A DNA stretch of 64,000 nt from Oceanicaulis sp052055585 (GTDB lineage Bacteria > Pseudomonadota > Alphaproteobacteria > Caulobacterales > Maricaulaceae). Numbering within the stretch: position 1 is the stretch's first letter; every line of letters begins with the position of its first letter. Positions 43,877 through 53,618 of the stretch are shown in pieces. Both the position numbers and the translations under genes were made by a program. The notes below the pieces were generated by a model. The model was not told the DNA's origin. It made no database searches and saw only the letters and a list, made by a program, of their open reading frames with translations. The stretch is from assembly GCF_052055585.1 (NCBI RefSeq), contig NZ_CP170485.1:1550001-1614000 (forward strand), given 5' to 3'.

Positions 43877-43915
43877 GGGTGGACTCCCTGAAATGAGCGA
43901 AACTTGGAGGTGGAA

Positions 43916-45562
43916 TTAGGTCAGCGACAGCGTCTTGCCTGGCGCGATGTCCGCGAGGCTTTGCTTGACGTGAATGAGCGCGGGCTTGCCCGCATTCAGC
44001 GCCTGATCAAGAGCGGCGGCGAAATCTTCGGTCCTGTCGACGAAATAGCCCGCACAGCCGCACGCTTCCGCCATCAGCTTGAAGTCGGGATTGCTGAGAT
44101 CCGTCCCACTGACCCGGCCCGGATAGGCGCGCTCCTGGTGCATGCGGATGGTTCCATAGGCGCCATTGTCAAAGACGCAGACGACGATGTTCGCTCCGTG
44201 CTGAACCGCCGTTGCGAGTTCGGGCGCGGCCATCATGAAATCGCCATCCCCGCACACCGCGATAACAGGACGGTCCGGGCAATGCAGCTTGGCGGCGATC
44301 GCCGCCGGCAGACCATAGCCCATCGCACCCGAGGTCGGGGCGAGCTGGCTGGGGCAGCACTGGTGCACCCAGAAGCGATGCAGCCAGGCGGCGAAATTGC
44401 CCGCGCCATTGGTCATGATCGCCTGACCGCCGAGCTTTTCCGACGTCTCACGCCAGATGATCGACGGGTTCACAGCGCCGGTCACCTCGACGGGCTCGAT
44501 CCAGGCGTCATACGCGGCGCGGCATTGCTTGACCCAGTCGCTGCGGGACGCTGCGCGCTCGGGCTTTGAGGCCGCATGGATATTGCTCAGCGCCGGTCCG
44601 GCCTGAGCGGTGACGGCGAGTTTCGGGCGATAGACCCGGCCCAGCTCTTCCCCGCCCGGATGGATATGGATCAGACGATCCGACACGCCCTCGGGCACAT
44701 CAAACAGATCATAGCTCTGGGTGGTCATTTCTCCCAGACGCGGACCAATCGCGACGATCAGATCCGCCTTACGCAGCGCGCCTACAACGGCGGGGCAAGC
44801 GCCAATGCCGGCCTCACCGCCATAATGGGAATGCTTGTTATCAAACAGATGCTTGACGCGGAAACTTGTGATGACGGGGCAATTCATTTGCTCGGCGAAT
44901 GCGTGCAGCGCCGTACGGTCTTCATCGCGCCAGCCGGGCCCACCCACCATGACGACAGGGCGGTCCGCAGCGTCAATCATCTGTGCGATTTCAGAGGCGG
45001 TGGCGGCCGACACTTCGCTGCGCGCCATCGGCAAGGCCGCAGCCGCGGGCGCGTCCGCGATCTCGGTCAGCATGTCTTCAGGCAGGCCCACCACCACAGG
45101 CCCCGGACGGCCATTCATGGCGAGCGAGAAGGCGCGCATCATCATTTCAGGCACTCGCGCCGGATCGCGGATCTCGAACGCCGCCTTGGCGAGCCCCGCG
45201 AAGGCCTGACCGTAATCAAGCTCCTGGAAGGCTTCACGCCCCTCATCCTCGCGCCGGACCTGACCGACTAGCAAGATCATGGGGGTGGAGTCCTGCAGCG
45301 CAGTGTGGACACCGACAGCGGCCTGGGTCGCGCCCGGACCACGGGTGACAAAGCAGATGCCCGGCTTACCGGTCAGCTTGCCATGGGCCTCGGCCATATT
45401 GGCGGCGCCCGCCTCGTGACGGCACTGGATGAAGGGGATGCCCACATCCACCAGCGCATCAAGAGCGGCCAGATAACTCTCTCCGGGAACACCGAAAATT
45501 CGCTCAACGCCATTGGCGGACAAGGCGTCGATAAGGTGCTGGGCGCCGGTGCGAGAAGGCAT
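43916..45562 (-). CDS. thiamine diphosphate-dependent enzyme (acetolactate-synthase-like)
   Basis: A 548-residue ThDP enzyme with the three domains of the acetolactate synthase/benzoylformate decarboxylase family. The catalytic glutamate is in CRHEAGAANMAEA (about residue 50), and the ThDP/Mg motif begins GDGDFMMAAPELATAV (about residue 430) and ends in NNGAYG-like DNGAYGT. Similar proteins are annotated as acetolactate synthase large subunit, but there is no small-subunit gene nearby, so a role in 2-oxo acid decarboxylation or carboligation is equally likely. It lies 40 nt upstream of kbl in the same direction. Confidence 0.88.
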   Translation of the reverse strand: MPSRTGAQHLIDALSANGVERIFGVPGESYLAALDALVDVGIPFIQCRHEAGAANMAEAHGKLTGKPGICFVTRGPGATQAAVGVHTALQDSTPMILLVGQVRREDEGREAFQELDYGQAFAGLAKAAFEIRDPARVPEMMMRAFSLAMNGRPGPVVVGLPEDMLTEIADAPAAAALPMARSEVSAATASEIAQMIDAADRPVVMVGGPGWRDEDRTALHAFAEQMNCPVITSFRVKHLFDNKHSHYGGEAGIGACPAVVGALRKADLIVAIGPRLGEMTTQSYDLFDVPEGVSDRLIHIHPGGEELGRVYRPKLAVTAQAGPALSNIHAASKPERAASRSDWVKQCRAAYDAWIEPVEVTGAVNPSIIWRETSEKLGGQAIMTNGAGNFAAWLHRFWVHQCCPSQLAPTSGAMGYGLPAAIAAKLHCPDRPVIAVCGDGDFMMAAPELATAVQHGANIVVCVFDNGAYGTIRMHQERAYPGRVSGTDLSNPDFKLMAEACGCAGYFVDRTEDFAAALDQALNAGKPALIHVKQSLADIAPGKTLSLT

Positions 45563-45625
45563 GATGCGGGTCTCCGAAGTTGTGGACCCGATCTGCTAAC
45601 GCGCACCGGCGGTGCAAGGCAAGCG

Positions 45626-47305
45626 TCAGGCGGCGCGCACGCCTGACAGGAAGCGCTCGATGGTGGCTTTCAGACCCGACGCCTCACCCGCCACAGCGAC
45701 GCTGGCCTGATCGAGATCCTGAGCCCCCTTGTTGGCCTGTTCAGCGCGTTGCTGGGCCTGGGTGACCTCCGACCGCACTTCACTGGTCGCGGACGCTGCA
45801 TTCTGGGCGGAGTTGGAAATCTCGGCCGCCGCGGCGCGCTGTTCTTCCATGGCCGCAGAAATGGCGGTGGCGATCTCATAGGTCTCGCCGATAATGCCCG
45901 TGATCTTCTCGATGGCGGCTACAGAGACTTCGGTCGCGCTCTGGATGCCCTTGATCTCGGCGGAAATGCTTTCGGTCGCGTTCGCCGTCTGCTCGGCCAG
46001 CGCTTTCACCTCGCTTGCGACTACGGCGAAGCCCTTGCCCGCCTCCCCGGCCCGCGCCGCTTCAATGGTGGCGTTCAGGGCCAGCAGATTGGTCTGCTCG
46101 GTCACGCCTGCGATCAGCTGGATAATGCCATCAATCTTGCGCGCCGCTTCAGCCAGTTGCTGCACATCGGTGCGGGTCACTTCGGCTTGCTGCACGGCCG
46201 CCTTCGAAACCTCGGACGAGCGCAAAGATTGCTGGTTGATCTCACTGATGGCGGCCGTCAGCTCCTCAGCGGCGGCGGCCACGACCTCAACGCTCTCCGC
46301 CGAGGTCTGCGCTGCGCCCTCGAGCATGCGCGCGCCATCAGCCGTAGCGCCGGCATTGGCTTTCATGCCCTGGGAGGACGAGCGCAGCTGTTCGCCCGCG
46401 GCCTCGAATGCGGAGATGGCCTGGGCGGCGCTCAGATCAAATTCGGACACCAAAGCTTCGATCTGTTCAGCCCGTTTGAGCTGGGCTTCGCGGGAGGCCT
46501 GGGCTTCGGCTTCAAGACGCTCTCGTTCCTGCGCGGAAACCTGCAGCACCTTCACAGATTTTGTCAGGTCGGTGACCTCGCGTCCTTCAGGTTCCGGCAG
46601 CGCGGTTTTCGTATCGCCCTTGGCCAGTCGCTCGACAGCCTCGCACAACCTGGCGACCGGGCCCTGAATGGAGCGATTGAGCAGGAAGGCGCCGCCGAAC
46701 AGGAGGGCGATGGCGGACAGGTTACCGATGACTATCACGGAGATCACCGACCAGATCCGCGCCTGGACATCATCCACATAGACCCCGGCGCCGACAATCA
46801 TGCCCCAGGGCTGGAACATTTCGACATAGCTGCGCTTGGGGACAGGAGCATCCGAACCCGCGCGCGGCCAGCCATAATCCACATAACCGGACCCCGAACG
46901 TGTCGCGACGTCCGCCATTTCGCGGAAGAGGTACAGGCCGTTCGGGTCCTGAGAATTGCGCATGGACTGGCCATTCAGCTCCGGCCGCACCGCGTGCATG
47001 ACCATGGTCTGATCGCTGTCGATGACGAAGAAGTAGTTGTCGCCCTCAAAGCGCATGTCCCCGAGCGCTCGCAGCGCCTGGGCTTGCGCGTCCTGCTCGC
47101 TCATCTCGCCGCTCTGAACGCGTGACTGGTAGGAGTTCAGCGTCGTGGTCGCGATTTCGACCAGATCGCTAAGCGACTGATCAACTTCATTGAGCATGCC
47201 TCGTCTGAGCTCAATTGCACTAAATGCTGTCAGCGCCAGCAAAATCAGAGCGAGCAAGCCGCCTGCTAAATACAGTTTCTGGCCAATAGATGCAGTCTTC
47301 AACAT
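45626..47305 (-). CDS. methyl-accepting chemotaxis protein with Cache domain
   Basis: A 559-residue transmembrane chemoreceptor. An N-terminal helix (about 10-32), a periplasmic sCache_2-type sensor (about 35-185, with NYFFVIDSDQTMVMHAVRPELNG and GYVDYGWPR), a second helix (about 188-212), a HAMP domain, and a signalling domain with the tip EQTNLLALNATIEAARAGEAGKGFAVVASEVKAL. Small carboxylates are common sCache_2 ligands, but the ligand here is not shown. No CheR-binding pentapeptide at the C terminus. The promoter region has a CtrA-like box and tandem GANTC sites. Confidence 0.93.
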   Translation of the reverse strand: MLKTASIGQKLYLAGGLLALILLALTAFSAIELRRGMLNEVDQSLSDLVEIATTTLNSYQSRVQSGEMSEQDAQAQALRALGDMRFEGDNYFFVIDSDQTMVMHAVRPELNGQSMRNSQDPNGLYLFREMADVATRSGSGYVDYGWPRAGSDAPVPKRSYVEMFQPWGMIVGAGVYVDDVQARIWSVISVIVIGNLSAIALLFGGAFLLNRSIQGPVARLCEAVERLAKGDTKTALPEPEGREVTDLTKSVKVLQVSAQERERLEAEAQASREAQLKRAEQIEALVSEFDLSAAQAISAFEAAGEQLRSSSQGMKANAGATADGARMLEGAAQTSAESVEVVAAAAEELTAAISEINQQSLRSSEVSKAAVQQAEVTRTDVQQLAEAARKIDGIIQLIAGVTEQTNLLALNATIEAARAGEAGKGFAVVASEVKALAEQTANATESISAEIKGIQSATEVSVAAIEKITGIIGETYEIATAISAAMEEQRAAAAEISNSAQNAASATSEVRSEVTQAQQRAEQANKGAQDLDQASVAVAGEASGLKATIERFLSGVRAA

Positions 47306-47340
47306 GGGGGCAGCCTCACCAGTTCAAGTTGGTTAATGCT

Positions 47341-47367
47341 GACTCGACTCCATTAACTGTTGATTAC
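47341..47367 (-). promoter_or_regulatory. CtrA-like box beside two tandem GANTC sites
   Basis: TTAACTGTTGATTAC (47353-47367) matches the CtrA consensus TTAA-N7-TTAA at 7 of 8 positions. Two back-to-back GACTC sites (47341-47350) are potential CcrM methylation sites. They lie about 35-62 nt upstream of the chemoreceptor start at 47305. Function is inference from Caulobacter cell-cycle control. Confidence 0.5.
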
Positions 47368-47393
47368 TCGTTGATCCTATTCAGAAAATACAA

Positions 47394-49442
47394 TCAGAAA
47401 GATATGTCTGCACTTATAGCCACGGATCGGGATTCCCCTGGAAAGTAGCGGTACTCACCGAAGGCGAAATCAGCGCGCTCGGCATAACGAGCGTCAAGAA
47501 TGTTGCGGATGCGAAGAGATAAGTGGAATGCATCCGTCACTTTTGCGCCCAAACGTAGATTAATCAGGTCATGGCCATCATAGCGCGCGGTATTGCCTGC
47601 ATCGGCGAAATATTCGCCCATATAGACCCACTCAAGCTGGGCATGAAATTTTTGCGACGGCCGCCAATTCAATCTCAGGTTTGACATCCATTCTGGCGCC
47701 GTATCGATCCGGGCCCCTTTTTGAATGGATTCAGAACTATTTGGAGCGCCTCCCTCAAAGTCGTATTCGTGAATCGCCCAGCTGACCGCGCCTTCAAGAC
47801 CCAGCGTGTCCGTAACATCCCAGCCCCCTTCCAGCTCGACGCCATGATGGCGAGTTCTGGCGTCTGTCACCGTCAGCCCGTCAGCGTCGCGCAGGATCAC
47901 ATTGTCCTTGCGCATCATGTAGCCGGTTAGCTCCAGCCGTGCGTTCGGCGCCGGGCGAAGACGCAAGCCGGTTTCCAGACTGTCGAGCGTTTCCGGCTTA
48001 ATGCCTTGCACACTCTGCCCGGGTTGAAGCCGGTATAGCTCGGCGGTCTGCGGCGCCCGTACGCCCCGCGCAACTCGTCCAAAAACTGACGCCTGATCAT
48101 TGACCGCAAAGACCCAGCCGGCGTGGGGCGCAAGGGTGTCAAACTGGTCGCTGCGATCTGGCAGTCTCAGATAACGACCAACTGCGCCATCGGGCGCATT
48201 GTTCTCGTACTGATAGCGGGTGTTCTCCCATCTCAGTCCAGCATCCAGTCTCAGGCGCGGGCTCAGCTGATGCTTCGCCATGACGAAAAGGGCGTAGGTC
48301 CGCGCGTCGACCTCATAGTCATAGTGCAGGCCCTGCACGAATGGACCGAGTGTCGGGCGGGACTGGAACTCCCTCAATTCGCCCTGCGTCAGGTCCGCAT
48401 CAAAGCCCAGCCGGACAACACTGTCCTCAGTCGTCCAGACCAGGGCGGACTGAAGACCGACAGAATCATGACCGCTGGTTTCCAGCGCCTCTGACGGCAG
48501 GAAGTGCATACGGAATTGCATGTCATTGCTGCGCGCGAACAGCACCGCCTGAGCACTGAGCGTCTCGGTCAAAGGGCGTTCCAGATGCAAGGCCGCACGC
48601 AGGGCATAGGCATTACGAAACGCTTCGGGGTCGGCGTTCCGACGCGACGCAACTTCATCCTCATACGCCTTGAAGCCCTGAACGAAGGTTGCGGTTTCCT
48701 GCTCAAGGTCCATGCCGGACAATCGCAGCGACCAGTTCGTGCGTCCCTGTTGACCATCCAGGCGGGCCTGAAGAACACGACGGTCGAGCGAAGCCTCATC
48801 CCGCCACCCGTCTTCATGACGCAGACTGACGCCCAACCAGCCCGCGCCAAGACCTGTCTGCCCCGCCAGCGATCCGCGCATCCCAACACGCCCCAGCGTG
48901 CCAGCCTCCAGCTGAATGCTGCGGCCCGCCTCTGACGGGTTGGGCGTCAGAACGTTGACGAGGCCATGCAGAGCGTTCGAGCCATAAACCGCCGACCCCG
49001 GGCCCCGCACGACTTCGATCCGGCCAGCAAGACCATCCGCAGCTTCAAACAGGCCGTTGATATTGGCGAATCCCGCAGCACGAAGCGGCACGCCGTCTTC
49101 GAGATAGAGAAAACTGCCCGCCCCCTGGCTGCCGGTCAGCACAGGAGACCTGATCGCGGTGAGATGCTCAGCGCCATTGCCGCGATTGAGATTGACGCCC
49201 GGAAGACGATTGAGCGCCTCACTGATATGCTGCGCGCCCAACAGGGTGATGTCCTCAGCCGTGAGAACCGAAATCGCCAGAGTGTTCTCATGCCGGGACG
49301 TTTCAGCCCGCGCGCCTGTAACCACGACAACATCCAGCGACTCCGCGCTCGACTGAGCAAGCGCAGCATGACCAACTCCGCCAGCGAAGGCGGTTACAGC
49401 AACCGTAAAGAGCACGATCGTCCGGCAGGTGCGGAGTAACAT
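47394..49442 (-). CDS. TonB-dependent outer-membrane receptor
   Basis: A ~682-residue receptor with a signal peptide (LLRTCRTIVLFTVAVTAFAGG...ALAQ), a plug domain (about 45-160: DVVVVTGAR, LNRLPGVNLNRGNGAE, IEVVRGPGSAVYGSNALHGLVNV) and a C-terminal beta barrel ending in a phenylalanine (SVAISADISF). ATG 49442 has AAGGA about 8 nt upstream and gives the better signal peptide; the frame begins 21 nt earlier. Resembles metal-chelate or cobalamin receptors, but the ligand is not readable. A GAGTC site lies in the upstream gap. Divergent from an exported M14 peptidase. Confidence 0.92.
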   Translation of the reverse strand: MLLRTCRTIVLFTVAVTAFAGGVGHAALAQSSAESLDVVVVTGARAETSRHENTLAISVLTAEDITLLGAQHISEALNRLPGVNLNRGNGAEHLTAIRSPVLTGSQGAGSFLYLEDGVPLRAAGFANINGLFEAADGLAGRIEVVRGPGSAVYGSNALHGLVNVLTPNPSEAGRSIQLEAGTLGRVGMRGSLAGQTGLGAGWLGVSLRHEDGWRDEASLDRRVLQARLDGQQGRTNWSLRLSGMDLEQETATFVQGFKAYEDEVASRRNADPEAFRNAYALRAALHLERPLTETLSAQAVLFARSNDMQFRMHFLPSEALETSGHDSVGLQSALVWTTEDSVVRLGFDADLTQGELREFQSRPTLGPFVQGLHYDYEVDARTYALFVMAKHQLSPRLRLDAGLRWENTRYQYENNAPDGAVGRYLRLPDRSDQFDTLAPHAGWVFAVNDQASVFGRVARGVRAPQTAELYRLQPGQSVQGIKPETLDSLETGLRLRPAPNARLELTGYMMRKDNVILRDADGLTVTDARTRHHGVELEGGWDVTDTLGLEGAVSWAIHEYDFEGGAPNSSESIQKGARIDTAPEWMSNLRLNWRPSQKFHAQLEWVYMGEYFADAGNTARYDGHDLINLRLGAKVTDAFHLSLRIRNILDARYAERADFAFGEYRYFPGESRSVAISADISF

Positions 49443-49591
49443 TCTGAATTCCTTGAAGTTCACAGCTCTTCCGAGTCAATCCACGTCATTCATCGCCGAA
49501 AGATAGCGCGCATGGGACATTCAGACATGCTTGACCGCAGGCGCGGCCTGCTTACCGTTACAAATTAACAACAATACGGGGAGCTGCTATC

Positions 49592-52195
49592 ATGCTGCGC
49601 GCGCTTGCAATATCTCTGGCTCTGGCTCTGCCCACAGCCGGAGCCGCTTCGGCCTATTATGAGCCGGACTACACACCCAAACCCATCGCCGAGCTTCTGA
49701 ATTTTGATGCACGCTATGATGCATCCATCCCGACGCCGGAATCCGTGCTGGGGTATCAGTTGGGCGAGATCATTTTCACCCCGGAAATGCATGTCGCCTA
49801 TATCAATGCCGTCGCCGCCGCATCTGACCGCGTCAGCGTGGAGACCATCGGGCGCAGCCATTTCGGTCGTCCGATCCTGCGCGTCACGATCACCTCGCCC
49901 GCCAACCAGGCGCGGCTGGAGGATATTCGCCAGACCCAGCTCACCCTGAGCGAACCCAATGCGCAAGCGCCCGCCGATCAGCCGGTCATCGTCCAGTTCA
50001 CCCACGGCGTCCACGGCTCTGAGTCCTCTGGCTACGATTCCGCGCCGATGATCCTCTATCACCTCGCCGCCGCTCAGGGGGCCGAGATTGACCGGCTTCT
50101 GGATGAAACGGTGATCCACCAGATCGTGATGATCAATCCCGATGGCGCGAACCGCTTTGCACAGTGGACCAATATGCACCACGCCAATGTGCCGGTGGCT
50201 GATCCGCAGCATCGCGAGCATTATTATGAATGGCCCTGGGGCCGGACCAACCACTACTGGTTTGACATCAACCGCCAGTGGCTGCCCGTCACCCAGCCCG
50301 AAGCCCGCGCCCTCGTGTCCGCCACCCAGGACTGGCGTCCGAACGTCGCTGCAGACCTTCACGAAATGGGCGAGAACTCCTCCTTCTTCATTTCACCCGG
50401 CCCCCGTGAAGGCCTTCACCCTCTGCTGAGCCAATCGGGTTTCGATCTCAATCTGGAGCTCAACCAGACGCTCAACACCCAGCTGGATGAAGAAGGCGCT
50501 GTGTATGTGAGCGAAGAACTCTTTGATGATTTCTACCTCGGTTACGGCTCGAGCTATCCGGGCCTGATCGGCTCCATCCCCTATCTGTTCGAGCAAAGCT
50601 CGGTGCGTGGCATTGTGCAGGAAACCGAGTACGGCGTGCTGCGCTATGACGACAAGATCGCCCAGCAAGCACGCACCGCCATCGCCCTGATCCGGGCGGC
50701 GCATGACCACCGCGCCGAGCTGCAAGGCCATATGCGCGCGTTCTTTGATGAAACGCGGCAGATGGCGAGCTCGGACGCCGTACGCGGCTATGTCTTCGGC
50801 TCGTCCGACCGGGGGCGTCTGTCTGACTTCATCGACGTGCTGGCGACCCACCGCATCGAAGTGCGCGCATTGACCCAGAGTTTCACCCATCAGGGTCATG
50901 AATATCGTCCAGGCGAGGCCTTCATCGTTCCGCTTCGCCAGGATCAGTACCGCACCGTGCGTGCGCTGTTCGAGACCCGCGTGATCACCAACAAGGTCGA
51001 ATTCTACGACGTGTCGGGCTGGACCCAGCCCCTCGCCTATGACCTTGATTACGCCGAACTTCGCGGCGGCCAGTATCGCAGCCAGCTCACCGGCGACGTC
51101 GTGACCCGCTATGACATGGCGGAAGCCGCGCCTGATCGCAGCGCGCTCGGCTATGTGATGGAGTGGGACAGCTATTATGCGCCCCGCGCGCTCTATCGCC
51201 TCTTGAATGCCGGCGTCCGCGCCCGCGTGATCCCTGATGAAACCACGATCAGCACCAGCCGCGGCGCTCAGGACGTCGGACGCGGCGCGTTGATGATCGA
51301 GTTGCTGCGTCAACCCGTCAGCGCCGAGGACATTCATGCCCTGCTGAGCCAGGCGGCTGAAGAAGATGGTGTGAAAGTGCATGCCGTCAGCTCGGGCAGC
51401 ACGGCTCGCGGGTCTGACCTGGGCGGATTCGCCCTGTCCAATGTGGAGCGGCCCGAAGTGCTGCTGGTGACAGGACGCGGCATCAGCGTCGGGGATGCCG
51501 GTGAGGTCTGGCACCTGCTGGACCATGACATGCATATGCCGGTCAGCATGATCGACCAGTCCGAACTGGGCGGCGCCGATCTCAGCCGTTACACCCATAT
51601 CATCCTGCCCAATGGCCGGCTGAACCGTGTGGGCGACGATGTCTCTTCCGAGCTGGGTCGCTGGGTGCGCAATGGCGGCACGCTGATCGCCACGGGCAAT
51701 GCCGCCCGCTGGGTCATTGATCAGGAATTGTCCGGCGCCACGCTGGCCGAACTTGAAACGCCGAACGCGGATTCCGCCCCTGCGCCTCGCTATGAGGACA
51801 TTGCAGCCTGGGATGCCGAAATGCGGATTTCCGGCGCGATCTTTGATACGCGGATCGACACCAGTCACCCGCTGGCCTTCGGCTTTGAAGATGACCGTCT
51901 GCCGAGCCATCGCTCCAGCGACATGGCGTTCGCGGTTGGCGACAATCCGCTCGCTCTGCCCATGCGCTATGGCCCCGAAGATCCGATCCTCAGCGGTTAT
52001 GCGTCCGAAGAACTGCGTCAGGCCCTCGCCGGGCAGGGCGCGCTCTATGCCGAACGGCGCGGCTCGGGCTCGGTCATCCTCTTCGCGGATGATCCTTACT
52101 ACCGCGCCTATTATCGCGGCACGGCGCGCTTGCTGATGAACGCCATCTTCTTTGGCAATGACTTCCGCAACAGCTATCGCCGCACTGACGGCTAG
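49592..52195 (+). CDS. secreted M14-family zinc carboxypeptidase-like protein
   Basis: An 867-residue exported protein. Signal peptide LRALAISLALALP...AASA; an M14 peptidase domain (about 50-370) with zinc ligands H141 and E144 (THGVHGSESSG) and H257 (DLHEMG), plus NPDGANRF and FDINRQW. A C-terminal domain (about 560-860) with VLLVTGRGIS and GRWVRNGGTLIATGNAARW resembles a class-I glutamine-amidotransferase-like fold without obvious catalytic Cys. ATG 49592 has GGGGAG upstream. It would trim peptides in the periplasm or outside. Confidence 0.88.
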   Translation: MLRALAISLALALPTAGAASAYYEPDYTPKPIAELLNFDARYDASIPTPESVLGYQLGEIIFTPEMHVAYINAVAAASDRVSVETIGRSHFGRPILRVTITSPANQARLEDIRQTQLTLSEPNAQAPADQPVIVQFTHGVHGSESSGYDSAPMILYHLAAAQGAEIDRLLDETVIHQIVMINPDGANRFAQWTNMHHANVPVADPQHREHYYEWPWGRTNHYWFDINRQWLPVTQPEARALVSATQDWRPNVAADLHEMGENSSFFISPGPREGLHPLLSQSGFDLNLELNQTLNTQLDEEGAVYVSEELFDDFYLGYGSSYPGLIGSIPYLFEQSSVRGIVQETEYGVLRYDDKIAQQARTAIALIRAAHDHRAELQGHMRAFFDETRQMASSDAVRGYVFGSSDRGRLSDFIDVLATHRIEVRALTQSFTHQGHEYRPGEAFIVPLRQDQYRTVRALFETRVITNKVEFYDVSGWTQPLAYDLDYAELRGGQYRSQLTGDVVTRYDMAEAAPDRSALGYVMEWDSYYAPRALYRLLNAGVRARVIPDETTISTSRGAQDVGRGALMIELLRQPVSAEDIHALLSQAAEEDGVKVHAVSSGSTARGSDLGGFALSNVERPEVLLVTGRGISVGDAGEVWHLLDHDMHMPVSMIDQSELGGADLSRYTHIILPNGRLNRVGDDVSSELGRWVRNGGTLIATGNAARWVIDQELSGATLAELETPNADSAPAPRYEDIAAWDAEMRISGAIFDTRIDTSHPLAFGFEDDRLPSHRSSDMAFAVGDNPLALPMRYGPEDPILSGYASEELRQALAGQGALYAERRGSGSVILFADDPYYRAYYRGTARLLMNAIFFGNDFRNSYRRTDG

Positions 52196-52200
52196 ACACG

Positions 52201-52232
52201 AAAAGGCCCGGTCAACTGACCGGGCCTTTTTC
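52201..52232. terminator. bidirectional intrinsic terminator
   Basis: A 14-bp stem (AAAAGGCCCGGTCA / TGACCGGGCCTTTT) between the M14 peptidase stop and the end of the his operon, with T-runs on both strands. Confidence 0.92.
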
Positions 52233-52245
52233 TTTCTGGACAGGG

Positions 52246-52854
52246 CTATTTGCGTGTGTCGTGTCTTTGCTCAAGCACACCGACAACGTCGGCCAGTGAC
52301 AATCCGCGCGCCTTCAGCGTCACCATCAGGTGAAAGACCAGATCCGCCGCCTCCCCCAACAGCGCCTCATCATCTTCAGCAGCAGCCGCAAGCGCGGTCT
52401 CCACGCCCTCCTCGCCGACTTTCTGGGCGCATTTCAGAATGCCCTTGGAAAGCAGCTTGGCGGTGTAGCTGTCTTTCGGCGCGTCATTGGCGCGGCTGTC
52501 GATGACATGCTGCAGCTCGCCCAGAAACCCGATTTCGGGGCCCGGGGCATCACCAAAACAGGTATGCGCGCCGGTATGGCAGGTCGGCCCGGCCGGTCGG
52601 GCGCGCACGAGAATGGCGTCCGCGTCGCAATCGGTAGCCACAGAAACAAGCGCCAGCGTGTTGCCCGACGTTTCGCCCTTGGTCCAGAGTCGGTCCTTTG
52701 AGCGCGACCAGAAGGTGACGAGCCCCTTTTCCTGGGTCTCATCAAGCGCCTTGGCGTTCATATAGCCCAGCATCAGCACTTCGCCGGTATCGGCGTGCTG
52801 CACAATGGCCGGGGCCAGCCCCCCGCCTTTCTTCCAGTCGATCTGCAGGCTCAT
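52246..52854 (-). CDS. hisIE: bifunctional phosphoribosyl-AMP cyclohydrolase / phosphoribosyl-ATP pyrophosphatase
   Basis: A 202-residue fusion catalysing steps 2 and 3 of histidine synthesis. The HisI half (1-105) has the metal motifs TDCDADAIL and GPTCHTGAHTCF. The HisE half (about 110-200) contains KVGEEGVETALAAA and LLGEAADLVFHLMV. Alphaproteobacteria usually encode HisI and HisE separately, so the fused form is a sign of a foreign operon type. It starts inside the hisF stop (4-nt overlap) and is the last gene of the operon. Confidence 0.96.
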   Translation of the reverse strand: MSLQIDWKKGGGLAPAIVQHADTGEVLMLGYMNAKALDETQEKGLVTFWSRSKDRLWTKGETSGNTLALVSVATDCDADAILVRARPAGPTCHTGAHTCFGDAPGPEIGFLGELQHVIDSRANDAPKDSYTAKLLSKGILKCAQKVGEEGVETALAAAAEDDEALLGEAADLVFHLMVTLKARGLSLADVVGVLEQRHDTRK

Positions 52855-53618
52855 AGCCGTATCTCCACCCCTTCGCCGGACAACCAGGCCTTAAGATCAG
52901 GGATGGCGATCACAGCTTTATGAAAGACGCTCGCAGCAAGCGCGCCATCCACGTCCGCCTTCTGGAAGACGTCGCGGAAATGCTCCATCGCGCCCGCGCC
53001 GCCCGAGGCGATCAACGGCACGGAGCAGGCCTCACGCGCCGCTGCAAGCTGCTCGATGTCATAGCCTTCGCGCACGCCGTCCTGGTCCATGCAGTTGAGC
53101 ACGATCTCCCCCGCTCCCCGGTCCACCACCTCGCGGATCCAGTCCAGCGTCTTGCGGTGTTCGGTCGAGGTCTTGGACGGGTCGCCGGTATTCTTGTGGC
53201 ACCGCCAATCGCCATCGATAACCCGGCTATCGATCCCGACAACCACGCACTGGGAGCCGAATTCCTTCGCCATCGCATCAATCAGCCCGGGATTCTCAAG
53301 CGCCGGCGTATTGATCGAAATCTTGTCCGCACCACCAAACAGACGCGCGCGCGCATGTTCAAGCGAGCGGATGCCGCCCGCCACGCAGAACGGGATGTCG
53401 ATGGCTTTCGCGACCCGCCCCACCCATTCAGGCTCGACCGTCCGCCCCGCCGGGCTGGCGCTGATGTCATAAAAGACCAGCTCGTCCGCGCCCTCTTCGG
53501 CATAGCGCCGGGCCAGCTCCTCGATCCCGCCCACATCCTCGTGGTTCTGGAAGCGGACGCCTTTGACAACGCGGCCATCACGCACATCAAGGCAGGGAAT
53601 GATCCGCCGCGCTAGCAT
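52851..53618 (-). CDS. hisF: imidazole glycerol phosphate synthase cyclase subunit
   Basis: A 255-residue TIM barrel making imidazole glycerol phosphate and AICAR with ammonia from HisH. RIIPCLDVRDGRVVKGVRF at the N terminus carries the first catalytic Asp, with GGGIRS-like AGGIRS, CVVVGID, and IASGGAGAMEHF following. It overlaps hisA by 7 nt and hisIE by 4 nt. Confidence 0.97.
   Translation of the reverse strand: MLARRIIPCLDVRDGRVVKGVRFQNHEDVGGIEELARRYAEEGADELVFYDISASPAGRTVEPEWVGRVAKAIDIPFCVAGGIRSLEHARARLFGGADKISINTPALENPGLIDAMAKEFGSQCVVVGIDSRVIDGDWRCHKNTGDPSKTSTEHRKTLDWIREVVDRGAGEIVLNCMDQDGVREGYDIEQLAAAREACSVPLIASGGAGAMEHFRDVFQKADVDGALAASVFHKAVIAIPDLKAWLSGEGVEIRL

Noticed and set aside
50393..51910. 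A 505-codon minus-strand frame inside the M14 peptidase gene
   Set aside because: No motifs; the plus-strand peptidase is complete.
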